Notes: a model not told the origin generated them from the letters alone. DNA of 64,000 nucleotides from Bordetella genomosp. 4 (GCF_002261185.1 NZ_NEVQ01000011.1:1-64000); one strand, 5' to 3'. Shown: positions 48,070-57,168, counted from the first letter of the stretch. Made by a program: numbers and translations.

Positions 48070-48280
48070 GTTTGCCGCAGCCGGGCAAGAGGGGTGGGCG
48101 GGCCTGTTGGGAGCTGCCGAGTCCGCGAAGGATCGGCGGGGGAAGTCCGGGGGCCATGTCTGAGCGAAGCGAGTTTGGCCCCCGGCCCGCCGATCCTTCG
48201 CGGACGTAGGCCGAGTCCCCGTTCAGGGGACGAGTCAGCGGACCAGGCCCGCCCATCCCTCTTGCCCGGCTGCGGTAAAC
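48070..48280. repeat. Large branched inverted-repeat element (copy B)
   Basis: The outer arms at 48070-48106 and 48244-48280 match over 37 positions with only two G-T pairs. Inside, 48121-48140 pairs perfectly with 48186-48205 (20 bp) and continues as CCGGGGGCCA (48147-48156) / TGGCCCCCGG (48176-48185) with a 19-base loop containing TGAGCGAAGCGAG. A second hairpin, GTCCCC / GGGGAC (48215-48231), sits in the core AGGCCGAG...CGAGTC. It lies 81 bases after mmsA and upstream of cysB. There is no coding sequence in this 436-bp gap. Confidence 0.85.
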
Positions 48281-48395
48281 GTCTTAAGAACGCCGACTAA
48301 TGCCCCGCAACAGCCAAACCCCATGCACCAATGCAGGGACACATCCGCCTCTAAGTTTATAAATACAAGTAATATAAAACACCTTCTATATAACC

Positions 48396-48401
48396 TATAA
48401 T
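48396..48401 (+). promoter_or_regulatory. Candidate -10 of the cysB promoter
   Basis: A consensus TATAAT lies 24 bases before the cysB ATG in an AT-rich patch (48355-48400) that contrasts with the surrounding GC. No good -35 is seen, which would fit an activator-dependent or autoregulated promoter. Confidence 0.45.
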
Positions 48402-48424
48402 GCCCCAATCTATCCGGGGCCATT

Positions 48425-49369
48425 ATGAACCTGCAACAATTCCGTTTCGTCCGCGAGACCATCCGCCGCGACTTCAACCTAACCGAAGCAGCCCGGATGC
48501 TATACACCTCACAACCGGGTGTATCAAAGGCCATCATCGAGTTCGAAGACGAACTCGGCATCAAGATCTTCGAACGCCATGGCAAGCGCATCAAAGGCCT
48601 GACCAAGCCCGGCCTGGCAGTGTCCCAAGTCATCGACCGCATCATGCGCGAAGTCGACAACCTGAAAAAAGTCAGCGACGAGTTCGCCCGCCGCGACGAG
48701 GGCGGCCTGGTCATTGCATGCACCCATACCCAGGCCCGCTACCTGTTGCCGCGCGTAATCCCGGACTTTCGCAAACAATTCCCCAAAGTGCACCTATCCT
48801 TGGCCGAAGGCAGCCCCGCCCAATTGGCCGAAATGGTGTTGCACGAACAGGCCGACCTGGCACTGGCGACTGAATCATTGGCGCTGACGCCAGGCTTGGC
48901 GACCTTGCCCGTCTACGCCTGGGAACACACCGTCGTCGTCCGGCCGGATCATCCCCTGGCTGAACTGACCTCCAGCGCCGCAAAAAACCTGACCCTGGCG
49001 CAATTGGCCGAATATCCCATCGTGACCTACGACCGCGCCTTTACCGGCCGCAGCACGATCGACGAAGTATTCGCCAGCCAAAGCATCCATCCCGATATCG
49101 TGCTCGAGGCTATTGACGCCGACGTGATCAAAACCTACGTCGACGTCGGCCTGGGCATAGGCATCATTGCCGGGGTCGCCTACGATCCACGCCGCGACGG
49201 CAATCTGGTCGGCCTGCCGGTAGGGCACCTGTTTGGTACACACACCACGCGCGTAGGCGTCAAAGCGGGCGTATTCCTGCGCGACTACGTCTACACCTTC
49301 CTGGAAATGATGGCGCCTGCGCTGACGCGTCAGGTCGTCACCGACGCAGTGCAGGGCAGTCGCGAATAA
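48425..49369 (+). CDS. cysB: CysB-family LysR regulator
   Basis: This encodes 314 residues. MNLQQFRFVRETIRRDFNLTEAA and MLYTSQPGVSKAI are characteristic of the CysB/Cbl subfamily. The effector domain has IACTHTQARYLLPRVI, whose Thr residues bind sulfate or acetylserine in CysB. It activates cysteine biosynthesis and sulfur uptake. A strong terminator follows. Confidence 0.94.
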   Translation: MNLQQFRFVRETIRRDFNLTEAARMLYTSQPGVSKAIIEFEDELGIKIFERHGKRIKGLTKPGLAVSQVIDRIMREVDNLKKVSDEFARRDEGGLVIACTHTQARYLLPRVIPDFRKQFPKVHLSLAEGSPAQLAEMVLHEQADLALATESLALTPGLATLPVYAWEHTVVVRPDHPLAELTSSAAKNLTLAQLAEYPIVTYDRAFTGRSTIDEVFASQSIHPDIVLEAIDADVIKTYVDVGLGIGIIAGVAYDPRRDGNLVGLPVGHLFGTHTTRVGVKAGVFLRDYVYTFLEMMAPALTRQVVTDAVQGSRE

Positions 49370-49400
49370 ACGCGGATTTCCTTGTGTTGCAGATATACCG

Positions 49401-49425
49401 GCCCGGCTTCATGCCGGGTTTTTTT
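49401..49425 (+). terminator. Terminator after cysB
   Basis: CCCGGC and GCCGGG form the stem with a TTCAT loop, followed by seven T. Confidence 0.88.
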
Positions 49426-49553
49426 ATCGCATTTCCTGTCATTTCCGGCTTAGCTTATTACCGATTTATGTGACTTCTTATCACGTTTGAGAGCCTTGCT
49501 ATGCCAGATCAAAAGCCGATAAAAATATTAAATAAGAACCGATCTCATTTGTG

Positions 49554-49584
49554 TTGACTAAAAAATAGGAATCATTATCATTAA
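49554..49584 (+). promoter_or_regulatory. Promoter with overlapping Fur-box-like site
   Basis: TTGACT (49554-49559) and TATCAT (49576-49581) have a 16-base spacer. AATCATTATC at 49570-49579 equals half of the classical Fur consensus and is followed by ATTA. A site overlapping the -10 would allow iron repression of the DUF2325 gene. Confidence 0.6.
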
Positions 49585-49616
49585 CTCCACTTCCTCAACG
49601 ATCTGGAGTACACATC

Positions 49617-49928
49617 ATGACAGCAGCGCTTAGCGCAGTGGTAGTAGGCGCCGACAGGCTGGGCAATATTCCAGACCTGCTGAAAGGGCACAACATATCG
49701 ATCACGCATCACATCAGTGGTCGCGATCCGTCTCACCAGAAAAAAACCCTGCAACTGCCTTCGGGCACCCAGCTGGTCATTTTGCTGACAGATTTTCTGG
49801 GGCACAACGTAATGAAGACCTTCCGGAACGCGGCCCAGCGCGGTGGTATCCGGGTGGTGGCATGCCGCCGTTCGGTCTGCAGCATGCAGCAGGCTTTGCA
49901 GCAGTGCGGCCTGTGCGGCCTGCATTGA
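49617..49928 (+). CDS. DUF2325 domain protein
   Basis: This encodes 103 residues with a GGAG SD. The DUF2325 pattern VVVGADRLGNIPDLL opens the protein, followed by VILLTDFLGHNVMKTFRNAAQRGGIRVVACRRS. A Cys cluster at the end (SVC...QQCGLCGLH) may bind metal or heme. The gene sits behind a Fur-box-like promoter, so a role in iron starvation is likely. The biochemical function is unknown. Confidence 0.82.
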   Translation: MTAALSAVVVGADRLGNIPDLLKGHNISITHHISGRDPSHQKKTLQLPSGTQLVILLTDFLGHNVMKTFRNAAQRGGIRVVACRRSVCSMQQALQQCGLCGLH

Positions 49929-49943
49929 TGGCGCGCCTATTCG

Positions 49944-49980
49944 GGCCCGATGTCAGCTGTTGCCGATCGGGCCTGTTTTC
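49944..49980 (+). terminator. Terminator after the DUF2325 gene
   Basis: GGCCCGAT and ATCGGGCC form an 8-bp stem with a 14-base loop, followed by TGTTTTC. It isolates the gene as a single transcription unit. Confidence 0.7.
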
Positions 49981-50097
49981 GTTTGATGGCACGTAGCGTG
50001 CCGAGCGGTATTCACGCAACAGATGGCGGGGCCTGACACTCCCGCTTGGTTTGTACCAGCGCTTTCTATGGCGCGATGATTCACCGAGATGGAGTCA

Positions 50098-50742
50098 TCA
50101 ACGCCGTGTATTACCGGCTGCCGCCACCAGATTGCCATCGAGACGCCGGGCCCCGTTATAGCGTTTGGCCCAATATTTCATAGTCATTTTCTCGATGCGA
50201 ACCACGCCGCCTGCGCTGGGCGAGTGCACGAAACGGTCATCGCCCAGATAGATTCCTACATGCGAATAGCGCCGCCCTAGAGTATTGAAAAACACCAGAT
50301 CACCGGGCCGCAGTTCTTGTTTGTCGATCGACGTGCCTACCAACGCAATGGCCGATGCGTTGCGGGGCAGTTTCAACCCTAAACCGTGTTCGGCACTGTA
50401 GGCCACCAAGCCGCTGCAATCAAAGCCCGTGTCGGGCGATGAGCCACCGAAGCGATAGCGTATGCCAAGCTGATCCAAAGCTGTGTCGATCAATGGATTG
50501 GCAATAGCCTGCTGCCGTTCGGCACTGATGGTACGGCGAGTGGTGGTGGAAGTGGCCAGCGCCCCGATGGGATCGCTCGACAATGACGCGAGTTCGATAT
50601 CCTGTTCATCCAGGATGCCTGCGTCAGCATTGTGGCGAGTGGTGCTCGCGCAACCCGCTAGCACCACGCAAAGCGCAGCAATCAGTAAACCCGGAATACG
50701 ATAAGTAAAGCGGTCGCTTTGCGTGTGGTGCGCGCGCGTCAT
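50098..50742 (-). CDS. NlpC/P60 (C40) peptidase lipoprotein
   Basis: This encodes 214 residues from ATG 50742 (MTRAHHTQ). The lipobox VLAGC predicts an outer-membrane lipoprotein. The C40 domain has the Cys in TGFDCSGLVAYS, one His in YSHVGIYLGD and the next in RFVHSPSAGG. It probably cuts peptidoglycan stem peptides like MepS or NlpC. The upstream gap to prpE (259 bp) is AT-rich and holds its promoter, but I see no other gene. Confidence 0.9.
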   Translation of the reverse strand: MTRAHHTQSDRFTYRIPGLLIAALCVVLAGCASTTRHNADAGILDEQDIELASLSSDPIGALATSTTTRRTISAERQQAIANPLIDTALDQLGIRYRFGGSSPDTGFDCSGLVAYSAEHGLGLKLPRNASAIALVGTSIDKQELRPGDLVFFNTLGRRYSHVGIYLGDDRFVHSPSAGGVVRIEKMTMKYWAKRYNGARRLDGNLVAAAGNTRR

Positions 50743-51001
50743 GAGTGCCGGTGTGGGCCGCCCCGCAGAAGGGCATCGCCGTAAAAATGTGGGATGCCGC
50801 GATTCTAGCAAATGCTTGGTTTCAAATTGGGTAAATACTTACACCAAATAGCCTATTTATTTTCTATTTCCCGCAGAGCAGCGCCAAATCAGCCCGATAT
50901 CTACGGGAATACCCCAGGTTCAGCGGCAAGTCTGATGCAAGCTTTGACCGCGACAATAGCGCAAACGAGACCAAAGCGTCCGCATATCACCGGAGACAGG
51001 T

Positions 51002-52891
51002 ATGCAAAGAACCCGCGATTTTCACCGCCGTTCCATTGACGACCGCGATGCCTTCTGGCGTGCCGAGGCCGAGCGCATTCATTGGGAAACGCCTTTCGAA
51101 CAAGTGCTGGATTTTTCCCGTCCGCCTTTTGCCCGCTGGTTTGTCGGGGGGCAGACCAATCTTTGCTACAACGCCGTTGATCGTTGGGTGCCGCAGCAGG
51201 CCGACCAGCCCGCACTGATCTGGGTGTCTACCGAGGTCGATAAAGAAATCACGTACACGCGCCGGCAACTGTATGACGAGGTCAATGCCGTGGCCGCCAT
51301 GCTGCGCGAGCAGGGCGTGGGCCGTGGCGATCGCGTGCTGCTTTATATGCCGATGGTGCCCGAGGCCGTGTTTACGATGCTCGCCTGCGCGCGTCTGGGG
51401 GCGGTGCATTCGGTGGTGTTTGGCGGGTTTGCCTCGGTGAATCTGGCACAGCGCATCGATGACGCGACGCCGAAAGTCATCGTCTCGACCGATGCCGGCT
51501 CTCGGGCAGGCAAGGTCGTGCCGTACAAGCCTTTGCTCGACAAAGCGCTCAGCCTGTGTACGCATCCGCCGGGCGCGGTGATCGTGCTGGATCGCGGCTT
51601 GGCGCCGTGCGATCGTCAGCCGGGCCGCGACCTGGATTATGCCGAGCTGAGGCAGCGTCACGACGACGCCCAGGTGCCGGTGCAATGGCTGGAGTCTTCC
51701 GAGCCCAGCTATATCTTGTACACCTCGGGTACGACCGGCAAGCCTAAGGGCGTGCAACGCGACGTGGGTGGTTATGCCGTGGCGCTGGCGTCGTCCATGG
51801 AATATCTGTTCGATGGCAAGCCGGGCGACACCTATTTTTGCACCAGCGACATAGGCTGGGTCGTCGGGCATTCCTATATTGTGTATGGGCCGCTGATCGG
51901 CGGACAGGCGACGGTCCTGTACGAAGGCACGCCAGTACGTCCCGATGGGGCAATATTGTGGAAGCTGGTCGAGCGCTTTGGCGTCAATACTCTGTTTTCG
52001 GCCCCGACGGCGGTGCGCGTGCTAAAGCGCCAGGCGCCCGAGTTGCTGTCGCGGCACGATCTGTCGTCGCTGCGTGCGGTCTATCTGGCCGGCGAGCCGC
52101 TCGATGAGCCGACGGCACAATGGATTTCGCAAGGGCTGGGCAAGCCTATCATCGACAATTATTGGCAAACGGAGTCGGGGTGGCCAATCCTGTCGGCCCA
52201 GCCTGGGGTTGAGCGGGTACCGACGCGCTTTGGCAGCCCTTCATTCCCCGTGTACGGCTTTGATGCCCGCATTGTCAGCGAGCAAACGGGTGAGGATCTG
52301 GGCCCGGGCGAAAAGGGCGTCGTTGCGATAGCGCCGCCTCTGCCGCCCGGTGCGATGTCGACGATCTGGGGCGATGACGAACGGTTCGTGCAGACCTATT
52401 TCACCTCGATTCCCGGCCGGCAGTTGTATTCGACCTTTGACTGGGGGCGGGTCGATGAAGACGGTTATTGGTTCATCCTGGGCCGTACCGATGATGTGAT
52501 CAATGTGGCGGGTCATCGCTTGGGGACGCGAGAGATCGAAGAGTCCATCAATAGCCATGCGGGGATTGCCGAGTGTGCAGTCGTCGGCGTCGCGGATTCC
52601 TTGAAAGGCCAGGTGGCGATGGCCTTTGCTGTACTGAAAAATCCCGCGGCCGCAGAACGGCCCGACGATGCACGCGCGCTGGAAGGCGATATCATGCGTG
52701 TGGTAGAGGATCAGTTGGGCGCGGTGGCGCGCCCGGCCCGTATCCGGTTCGTGTCTGCATTGCCGAAAACGCGCTCGGGCAAAGTCCTGCGCCGCGCGAT
52801 CGTCGCGGTGTGCGAGGGCCGGGACCCGGGCGATCTCACTACGATCGAAGACCCGACCTCTCTTGAACAAATAAAGGATTCGTTGCAATGA
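51002..52891 (+). CDS. prpE: Propionyl-CoA synthetase
   Basis: This is a 629-residue acyl-CoA synthetase. SD GGAGA precedes ATG 51002. The AMP-binding P-loop is [15 protein letters not shown], and the acylation lysine is in KTRSGKVLRR. Length and N-terminus (ETPFEQVLDFSRPPFARWFVGGQTNLCYNAVDRW, read in parts) are PrpE-like rather than Acs-like. It makes propionyl-CoA from propionate, CoA and ATP. It overlaps the next gene by four bases (ATGA). Confidence 0.92.
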   Translation: MQRTRDFHRRSIDDRDAFWRAEAERIHWETPFEQVLDFSRPPFARWFVGGQTNLCYNAVDRWVPQQADQPALIWVSTEVDKEITYTRRQLYDEVNAVAAMLREQGVGRGDRVLLYMPMVPEAVFTMLACARLGAVHSVVFGGFASVNLAQRIDDATPKVIVSTDAGSRAGKVVPYKPLLDKALSLCTHPPGAVIVLDRGLAPCDRQPGRDLDYAELRQRHDDAQVPVQWLESSEPSYILYTSGTTGKPKGVQRDVGGYAVALASSMEYLFDGKPGDTYFCTSDIGWVVGHSYIVYGPLIGGQATVLYEGTPVRPDGAILWKLVERFGVNTLFSAPTAVRVLKRQAPELLSRHDLSSLRAVYLAGEPLDEPTAQWISQGLGKPIIDNYWQTESGWPILSAQPGVERVPTRFGSPSFPVYGFDARIVSEQTGEDLGPGEKGVVAIAPPLPPGAMSTIWGDDERFVQTYFTSIPGRQLYSTFDWGRVDEDGYWFILGRTDDVINVAGHRLGTREIEESINSHAGIAECAVVGVADSLKGQVAMAFAVLKNPAAAERPDDARALEGDIMRVVEDQLGAVARPARIRFVSALPKTRSGKVLRRAIVAVCEGRDPGDLTTIEDPTSLEQIKDSLQ

Positions 52892-53295
52892 AAAGCAAAC
52901 CCGTATTGACCGCCGAAGACGTCAAGAAAATCCTGGCGGCCGCCGAAGCGCATGCCGTCAAGAACGGCTGGGCGGTGACCATCTCCGTGGTGGACGACGG
53001 TGGGCATACATTGGGTCTGCTGCGTCTGGACGGCGCCGCGCCGATTTCCAGCTACATTTCGCCGGCCAAGGGCAAAACCGCTGCGTTGGGCCGCCGCGAG
53101 TCCGCCGGCTATGAGGACATCATCAACAATGGCCGCTATGCCTTTCTGTCGGTTCCGCAACTCGAAGGCCTGTTGGAGGGCGGTGTGCCCGTGATCGTCG
53201 ACGGCGAAGTCGTAGGTGCGGTGGGCGTGTCCGGGGTGAAATCCTCCGAAGACGTCGAAATCGCTCGCGCAGGTATCGCCGCGCTGGGTCTGTGA
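52888..53295 (+). CDS. GlcG/HbpS-family protein (DUF336)
   Basis: This is a 135-residue protein of the heme-degrading / PduO C-terminal type. Typical parts are VTISVVDDGGHTLGLLRLDGA, KGKTAALGRRES and VGAVGVSGVKSSEDVEIARAGIAAL. Members bind heme or cobalamin-type cofactors or serve as small-molecule sensors. It is translationally coupled to prpE on the left and to the transporter on the right, which suggests a role in short-chain acid metabolism. Its biochemical job is unknown. Confidence 0.88.
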   Translation: MKSKPVLTAEDVKKILAAAEAHAVKNGWAVTISVVDDGGHTLGLLRLDGAAPISSYISPAKGKTAALGRRESAGYEDIINNGRYAFLSVPQLEGLLEGGVPVIVDGEVVGAVGVSGVKSSEDVEIARAGIAALGL

Positions 53296-54632
53296 CACAG
53301 CCTTTACCGCCACAGGCTGGCGCAACCGAGAGCACGCCGGGTAAGGTCTCGAGCGCGTTGAATCCTGGCGTGGCGCGCCGCGAGGTATGGGCCTGGGCGA
53401 TGTATGACTTCGCCAATTCGGGCTATACCACCGTGATATTGACCACGGTGTTCAGCACGTATTTCGTCAGCGTGGTGGGCCAGCGCGCCCATTGGGCCAC
53501 GCTGGCGTGGACGGCAGCGTTGTCGTTGTCATATTTGTTGATCATGTTGACCATGCCGCGGTTGGGCGCCCGTGCCGATGCACGGGCCGCCAAGCGGCGA
53601 TTGCTCTATACCAGCACCATTGGCTGCGTCGTGGCCACTCTGGTGCTGACCCAGGCCGGACCGGGCGACGTGTGGCTGGCACTCGCAGCGCTGGCCGTGT
53701 CCAACTACTGCTATTGCATCGGCGAGTCCGTCGTCGCCGCCTTCTTGCCGGAGCTGGCGCGGCCCGATGCGCTCGGCCGCGTGTCGGGATGGGGCTGGAG
53801 CTTTGGCTATTGCGGCGGCATGCTCACGTTGGGCCTGTCCCTGGCTGCGGTCACCGTAGGCGAATCGCGCGGATTGACCGCGTCCGAGTACGTGCCGTGG
53901 GTCATCGTCATCACTGCGGCGGTCTTTGCCCTGGCTGCTTTGCCCTCGTTTTTCCTGTTGCGCGAGCGGGCCAGGCCGCAGGGCATGGCGCTCAATGCGC
54001 CGGGGATGCTGAGCCAGCTGGCCGCCGTCTGGCGCGATACCGGCATCCACTATCCCGAATTTCGCCGATTGCTGATGTGCGGCGCCTGCTATCAGGCCGG
54101 CATCGCCGTCGTCGTCACCCTGGCTGCCGTGTATGCGGACCAAGTCATGGGCTTTACCATGCCGCAGATCATGCTGCTGGTATTCACCGTCAACATCGGC
54201 GCCGCCGTCGGCGCTTTCAGTTTTGGCTACGTACAAGACCGTATAGGCCACAAACGAGCGTTGGCCATCACCCTCGTCGGCTGGATCATCATGGTGTTGG
54301 TGGCCTATGCCGCCGTGACCGTTGCCGTATTCTGGGTCGCTGCCATCCTGGCTGGCCTGTGCATGGGCACAAGCCAGAGCGCCGGCCGCGCGATGGTAGG
54401 CGCACTCGCACCCGGCAAACGCCTGGCCGAATTCTTTGCCCTCTGGACCTTCGCCGTACAACTGGCCGCCGTCGTCGGACCATTGACGTATGGCCTGGTC
54501 ACCTGGTTGACGATGGGCAATCATCGCCTGGCCATCCTGGTCACAGGCATCTTCTTTGTCGGCGGCCTGTTGCTACTGACCCGCGTCGACGTACGCCGCG
54601 GCCTGGCACGCCGCGCCCAAGAACCCGCGTAA
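53292..54632 (+). CDS. MFS transporter, UMF1/Atg22-like
   Basis: This is a 446-residue membrane protein with 12 predicted helices. It starts at GTG 53292 within a GTGA overlap. RREVWAWAMYDFANSGYTTVILTTVF is the UMF1 family start (MYDFANS motif). It ends in a basic tail (RRGLARRAQEPA). The transported substrate is unknown; operon context with prpE suggests a short-chain organic acid. Confidence 0.88.
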   Translation: MTQPLPPQAGATESTPGKVSSALNPGVARREVWAWAMYDFANSGYTTVILTTVFSTYFVSVVGQRAHWATLAWTAALSLSYLLIMLTMPRLGARADARAAKRRLLYTSTIGCVVATLVLTQAGPGDVWLALAALAVSNYCYCIGESVVAAFLPELARPDALGRVSGWGWSFGYCGGMLTLGLSLAAVTVGESRGLTASEYVPWVIVITAAVFALAALPSFFLLRERARPQGMALNAPGMLSQLAAVWRDTGIHYPEFRRLLMCGACYQAGIAVVVTLAAVYADQVMGFTMPQIMLLVFTVNIGAAVGAFSFGYVQDRIGHKRALAITLVGWIIMVLVAYAAVTVAVFWVAAILAGLCMGTSQSAGRAMVGALAPGKRLAEFFALWTFAVQLAAVVGPLTYGLVTWLTMGNHRLAILVTGIFFVGGLLLLTRVDVRRGLARRAQEPA

Positions 54633-54673
54633 ATCGTCACTGCACAAACATCCGCGAACAGCAGAAATCGCGA

Positions 54674-54809
54674 GCCAGAGGCTGCCGTGTAAAAGCCCCA
54701 CCGGCCCGTAGAGCGGCGATTCAGCCTCGCGCAGCGAGGCCGAGGCCCCTGCTCACGGGCCGAGTCGCCGCGATAGGGCCGGTGGGGCTTTTACACGGCG
54801 GCCTCTGGC
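54674..54809. repeat. Large branched inverted-repeat element (copy C)
   Basis: The outer arms 54674-54707 and 54776-54809 match over 34 positions with one T-G pair. An inner stem CGGCGA (54714-54719) / TCGCCG (54765-54770) encloses two hairpins: GCCTCGC / GCGAGGC (54724-54740, loop GCA) and GGCCC / GGGCC (54744-54761). The core AGGCCGAG...CGAGTC matches copy B although the arms differ. It lies 41 bases after the transporter stop and well upstream of acs. Confidence 0.85.
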
Positions 54810-55021
54810 GCCAAAAGAACTCTACAGGCTGCAGTAACGCAATCCCGACCCCCCCTCAAATCCACCCCACGCGTTCTCATCCCATGCTGCACCGCCATAA
54901 AACAGCCCTCACCAGACTGTTATCCTTACACCAACAGCCGTGCCCCACGCATCCGCGCAGGCTCGAAAGCCCCAAGCGATCCGCACCATCGTAAGGTGCC
55001 CGTAAGAGCACGGCGATACGG

Positions 55022-55050
55022 TTAGGTATAGCCAGCATCGCCATACCTAA
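55022..55050. promoter_or_regulatory. Inverted repeat in the acs leader
   Basis: TTAGGTAT (55022-55029) and ATACCTAA (55043-55050) are exact inverted arms separated by 13 bases and end 26 bases before the acs ATG. It could be an operator or an mRNA hairpin. The rest of 54810-55021 shows no gene. Confidence 0.55.
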
Positions 55051-55076
55051 AACACCATGCATTCGGAGACAGAACC

Positions 55077-57056
55077 ATGTCCAACACTATCGAGTCCGTC
55101 CTGGTCGAAACGCGCGTATTCCCGCCGCCCGAGCGGGCAACAAAAGGCGCCCGCATCGACAGCCTCGATGCCTATCGGGCCCTGTGCCAGGAAGTCGAAC
55201 AGGATTTCGACGGGTTCTGGACCCGCCATGCGCGCGAACATCTGACCTGGACCAAGCCCTTTACCGAGGTCCTGGACGAATCCAACGCACCGTTTTACCG
55301 CTGGTTCGGCGACGGCGAACTCAACGTGTCCGCCAACTGCCTCGACGTGCACCTGACCAATGGCAATGCCGATAAAACCGCCATTATTTTCGAGGCCGAC
55401 GACGGCAAAGTCACCAAAGTCACCTATCGCGAACTGCTGGCGCGAGTCAGCCGTTTTGCCAATGGCCTGAAATCTCTCGGCTACAAGACTGGCGACCGCG
55501 CCATCATCTACATGCCCATGTCGATCGAGGCCGTCGTCGCCATGCAGGCCTGCGCACGCCTGGGCGTCACCCACTCCGTCGTGTTCGGCGGTTTCTCCGC
55601 CAAGAGCCTGCAAGAGCGCATCGGCGATGTGGGCGCATCGGTCGTGATCACTGCCGACGAACAGGTGCGTGGCGGCAAGACCATCCCGCTCAAGCCCGCC
55701 GTCGATGAAGCCATTGCCATGGGCGGCTGCGACGCCGTGACCAAGATCGTCGTCTATCGCCGTACCGGCGGCAACATCCCCTGGACCGAAGGGCGCGACC
55801 TGTGGATGCATGACGTCGAATCCGGCCAGTCCGACACCTGCGAGCCCGTGCCGGTCAACGCCGAACATCCGCTCTTCATCCTGTATACCTCCGGCTCTAC
55901 CGGCAAACCCAAGGGCGTGCAGCACTCGTCGGCCGGTTATCTGTTGTGGGCCTTGCTGACCGTCAAATGGACCTTCGATGCGCGTAAAGACGACGTCTAT
56001 TGGTGCACCGCTGACGTAGGCTGGGTCACCGGCCATACCTACATTACCTACGGGCCGTTGGCCGCGGGCCTGACGCAAATCGTCTTCGAGGGCGTGCCCA
56101 CCTATCCGGATGCGGGCCGTTTCTGGGACATGATTGCGCGGCACAAGGTCACGACCTTCTATACGGCGCCGACGGCCATCCGTTCGCTGATCAAGGCCTC
56201 CGAGGCCACGCCATCCACGCATCCGAGCAACTACGATTTGAACAGCCTGCGCATCATCGGGACAGTCGGCGAACCGATCAATCCCGAGGCCTGGATGTGG
56301 TACCACAAGAATGTGGGCCAGGAGCGTTGCCCCATCGTGGATACCTGGTGGCAAACCGAGACAGGCGGTCATATGATCAATCCGTTGCCAGGCGCCACGC
56401 CTACCAAGCCGGGTTCGTGCACTTTGCCGTTGCCGGGGATTGCTGCGGCGGTCGTGGATGAGACCGGCAACGATGTCGAGCCGGGCAATGGCGGATTCCT
56501 GGCGATCAAGCGCCCGTGGCCATCGATGATCCGCACGATCTGGGGCGACCCCGAGCGCTTCAAGAAAAGCTATTTCCCGCCTGAGCTCAACGGCTGCTAT
56601 CTGGCGGGCGACGGCGCGCAGCGCGATGCCGATGGTTATTTCTGGATCATGGGCCGTATCGACGACGTGCTGAACGTGTCAGGCCATCGCCTGGGGACAA
56701 TGGAGGTCGAGTCTGCGCTGGTCGCGCATGAGTTGGTCGCCGAGGCCGCTGTCGTCGGCCGTCCCGACGACACGACCGGCGAGGCCGTCGTGGCCTTTGT
56801 CGTGCTCAAAGGCGCACGCCCCGAGGGCGATCAGGCGCAAGCGATTGCCAAGCAATTGCGCGACTGGGTTGGCAAGGAAATCGGCCCCATCGCCAAACCG
56901 AAGGACATCCGTTTCGGCGACAACCTACCCAAGACCCGCTCGGGCAAGATCATGCGCCGTTTGTTGCGTGTCGTGGCCAAGGGCGAGGAAATCACGCAGG
57001 ACGTTTCCACGCTGGAGAACCCCGCCATTCTGGGTCAGCTGTCGAAATCCGTGTGA
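55077..57056 (+). CDS. acs: Acetyl-CoA synthetase
   Basis: This is a 659-residue enzyme, the usual Acs length. The AMP-binding motif is [18 protein letters not shown], the WWQTETGG region lines the acetate pocket, and the acetylation lysine is in [12 protein letters not shown]. It scavenges acetate to acetyl-CoA. SD GGAGACAG precedes ATG 55077. Two terminator-like hairpins follow. Confidence 0.97.
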   Translation: MSNTIESVLVETRVFPPPERATKGARIDSLDAYRALCQEVEQDFDGFWTRHAREHLTWTKPFTEVLDESNAPFYRWFGDGELNVSANCLDVHLTNGNADKTAIIFEADDGKVTKVTYRELLARVSRFANGLKSLGYKTGDRAIIYMPMSIEAVVAMQACARLGVTHSVVFGGFSAKSLQERIGDVGASVVITADEQVRGGKTIPLKPAVDEAIAMGGCDAVTKIVVYRRTGGNIPWTEGRDLWMHDVESGQSDTCEPVPVNAEHPLFILYTSGSTGKPKGVQHSSAGYLLWALLTVKWTFDARKDDVYWCTADVGWVTGHTYITYGPLAAGLTQIVFEGVPTYPDAGRFWDMIARHKVTTFYTAPTAIRSLIKASEATPSTHPSNYDLNSLRIIGTVGEPINPEAWMWYHKNVGQERCPIVDTWWQTETGGHMINPLPGATPTKPGSCTLPLPGIAAAVVDETGNDVEPGNGGFLAIKRPWPSMIRTIWGDPERFKKSYFPPELNGCYLAGDGAQRDADGYFWIMGRIDDVLNVSGHRLGTMEVESALVAHELVAEAAVVGRPDDTTGEAVVAFVVLKGARPEGDQAQAIAKQLRDWVGKEIGPIAKPKDIRFGDNLPKTRSGKIMRRLLRVVAKGEEITQDVSTLENPAILGQLSKSV

Positions 57057-57109
57057 CTGTGACGCCAGCGCCTCATCCGGCGCTTTCTCCGACAGGAGTA
57101 TCATCGAGT

Positions 57110-57150
57110 GCGCTCGATCCGATTGACATCGGACCGAGCGCTTTTTATTT
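57110..57150 (+). terminator. Strong terminator after acs
   Basis: GCGCTCG-A-TCCGAT and ATCGGA-C-CGAGCGC form 13 pairs with one mismatch around TGAC, followed by TTTTTATTTTCTTT. A smaller hairpin AGCGCC / GGCGCT lies at 57067-57084. Confidence 0.88.
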
Positions 57151-57168
57151 TCTTTGACGAGTTTTCCA

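Noticed and set aside
47664-48209. 181-codon frame across the mmsA end and the palindromic element
   Set aside because: It is a shifted frame of mmsA continuing into inverted-repeat DNA. The composition is non-protein-like.
50812-51039. 75-codon frame before prpE
   Set aside because: It covers the promoter region and overlaps the prpE start, with no SD and no homology seen.
53492-54994. 500-codon plus-strand frame in the MFS gene and downstream
   Set aside because: It is a shifted frame of the transporter, rich in Arg and His, running into the palindromic element. There is no coding evidence.
55047-56372. 441-codon minus-strand frame in acs
   Set aside because: It is antisense to acs, with no domain and no RBS.
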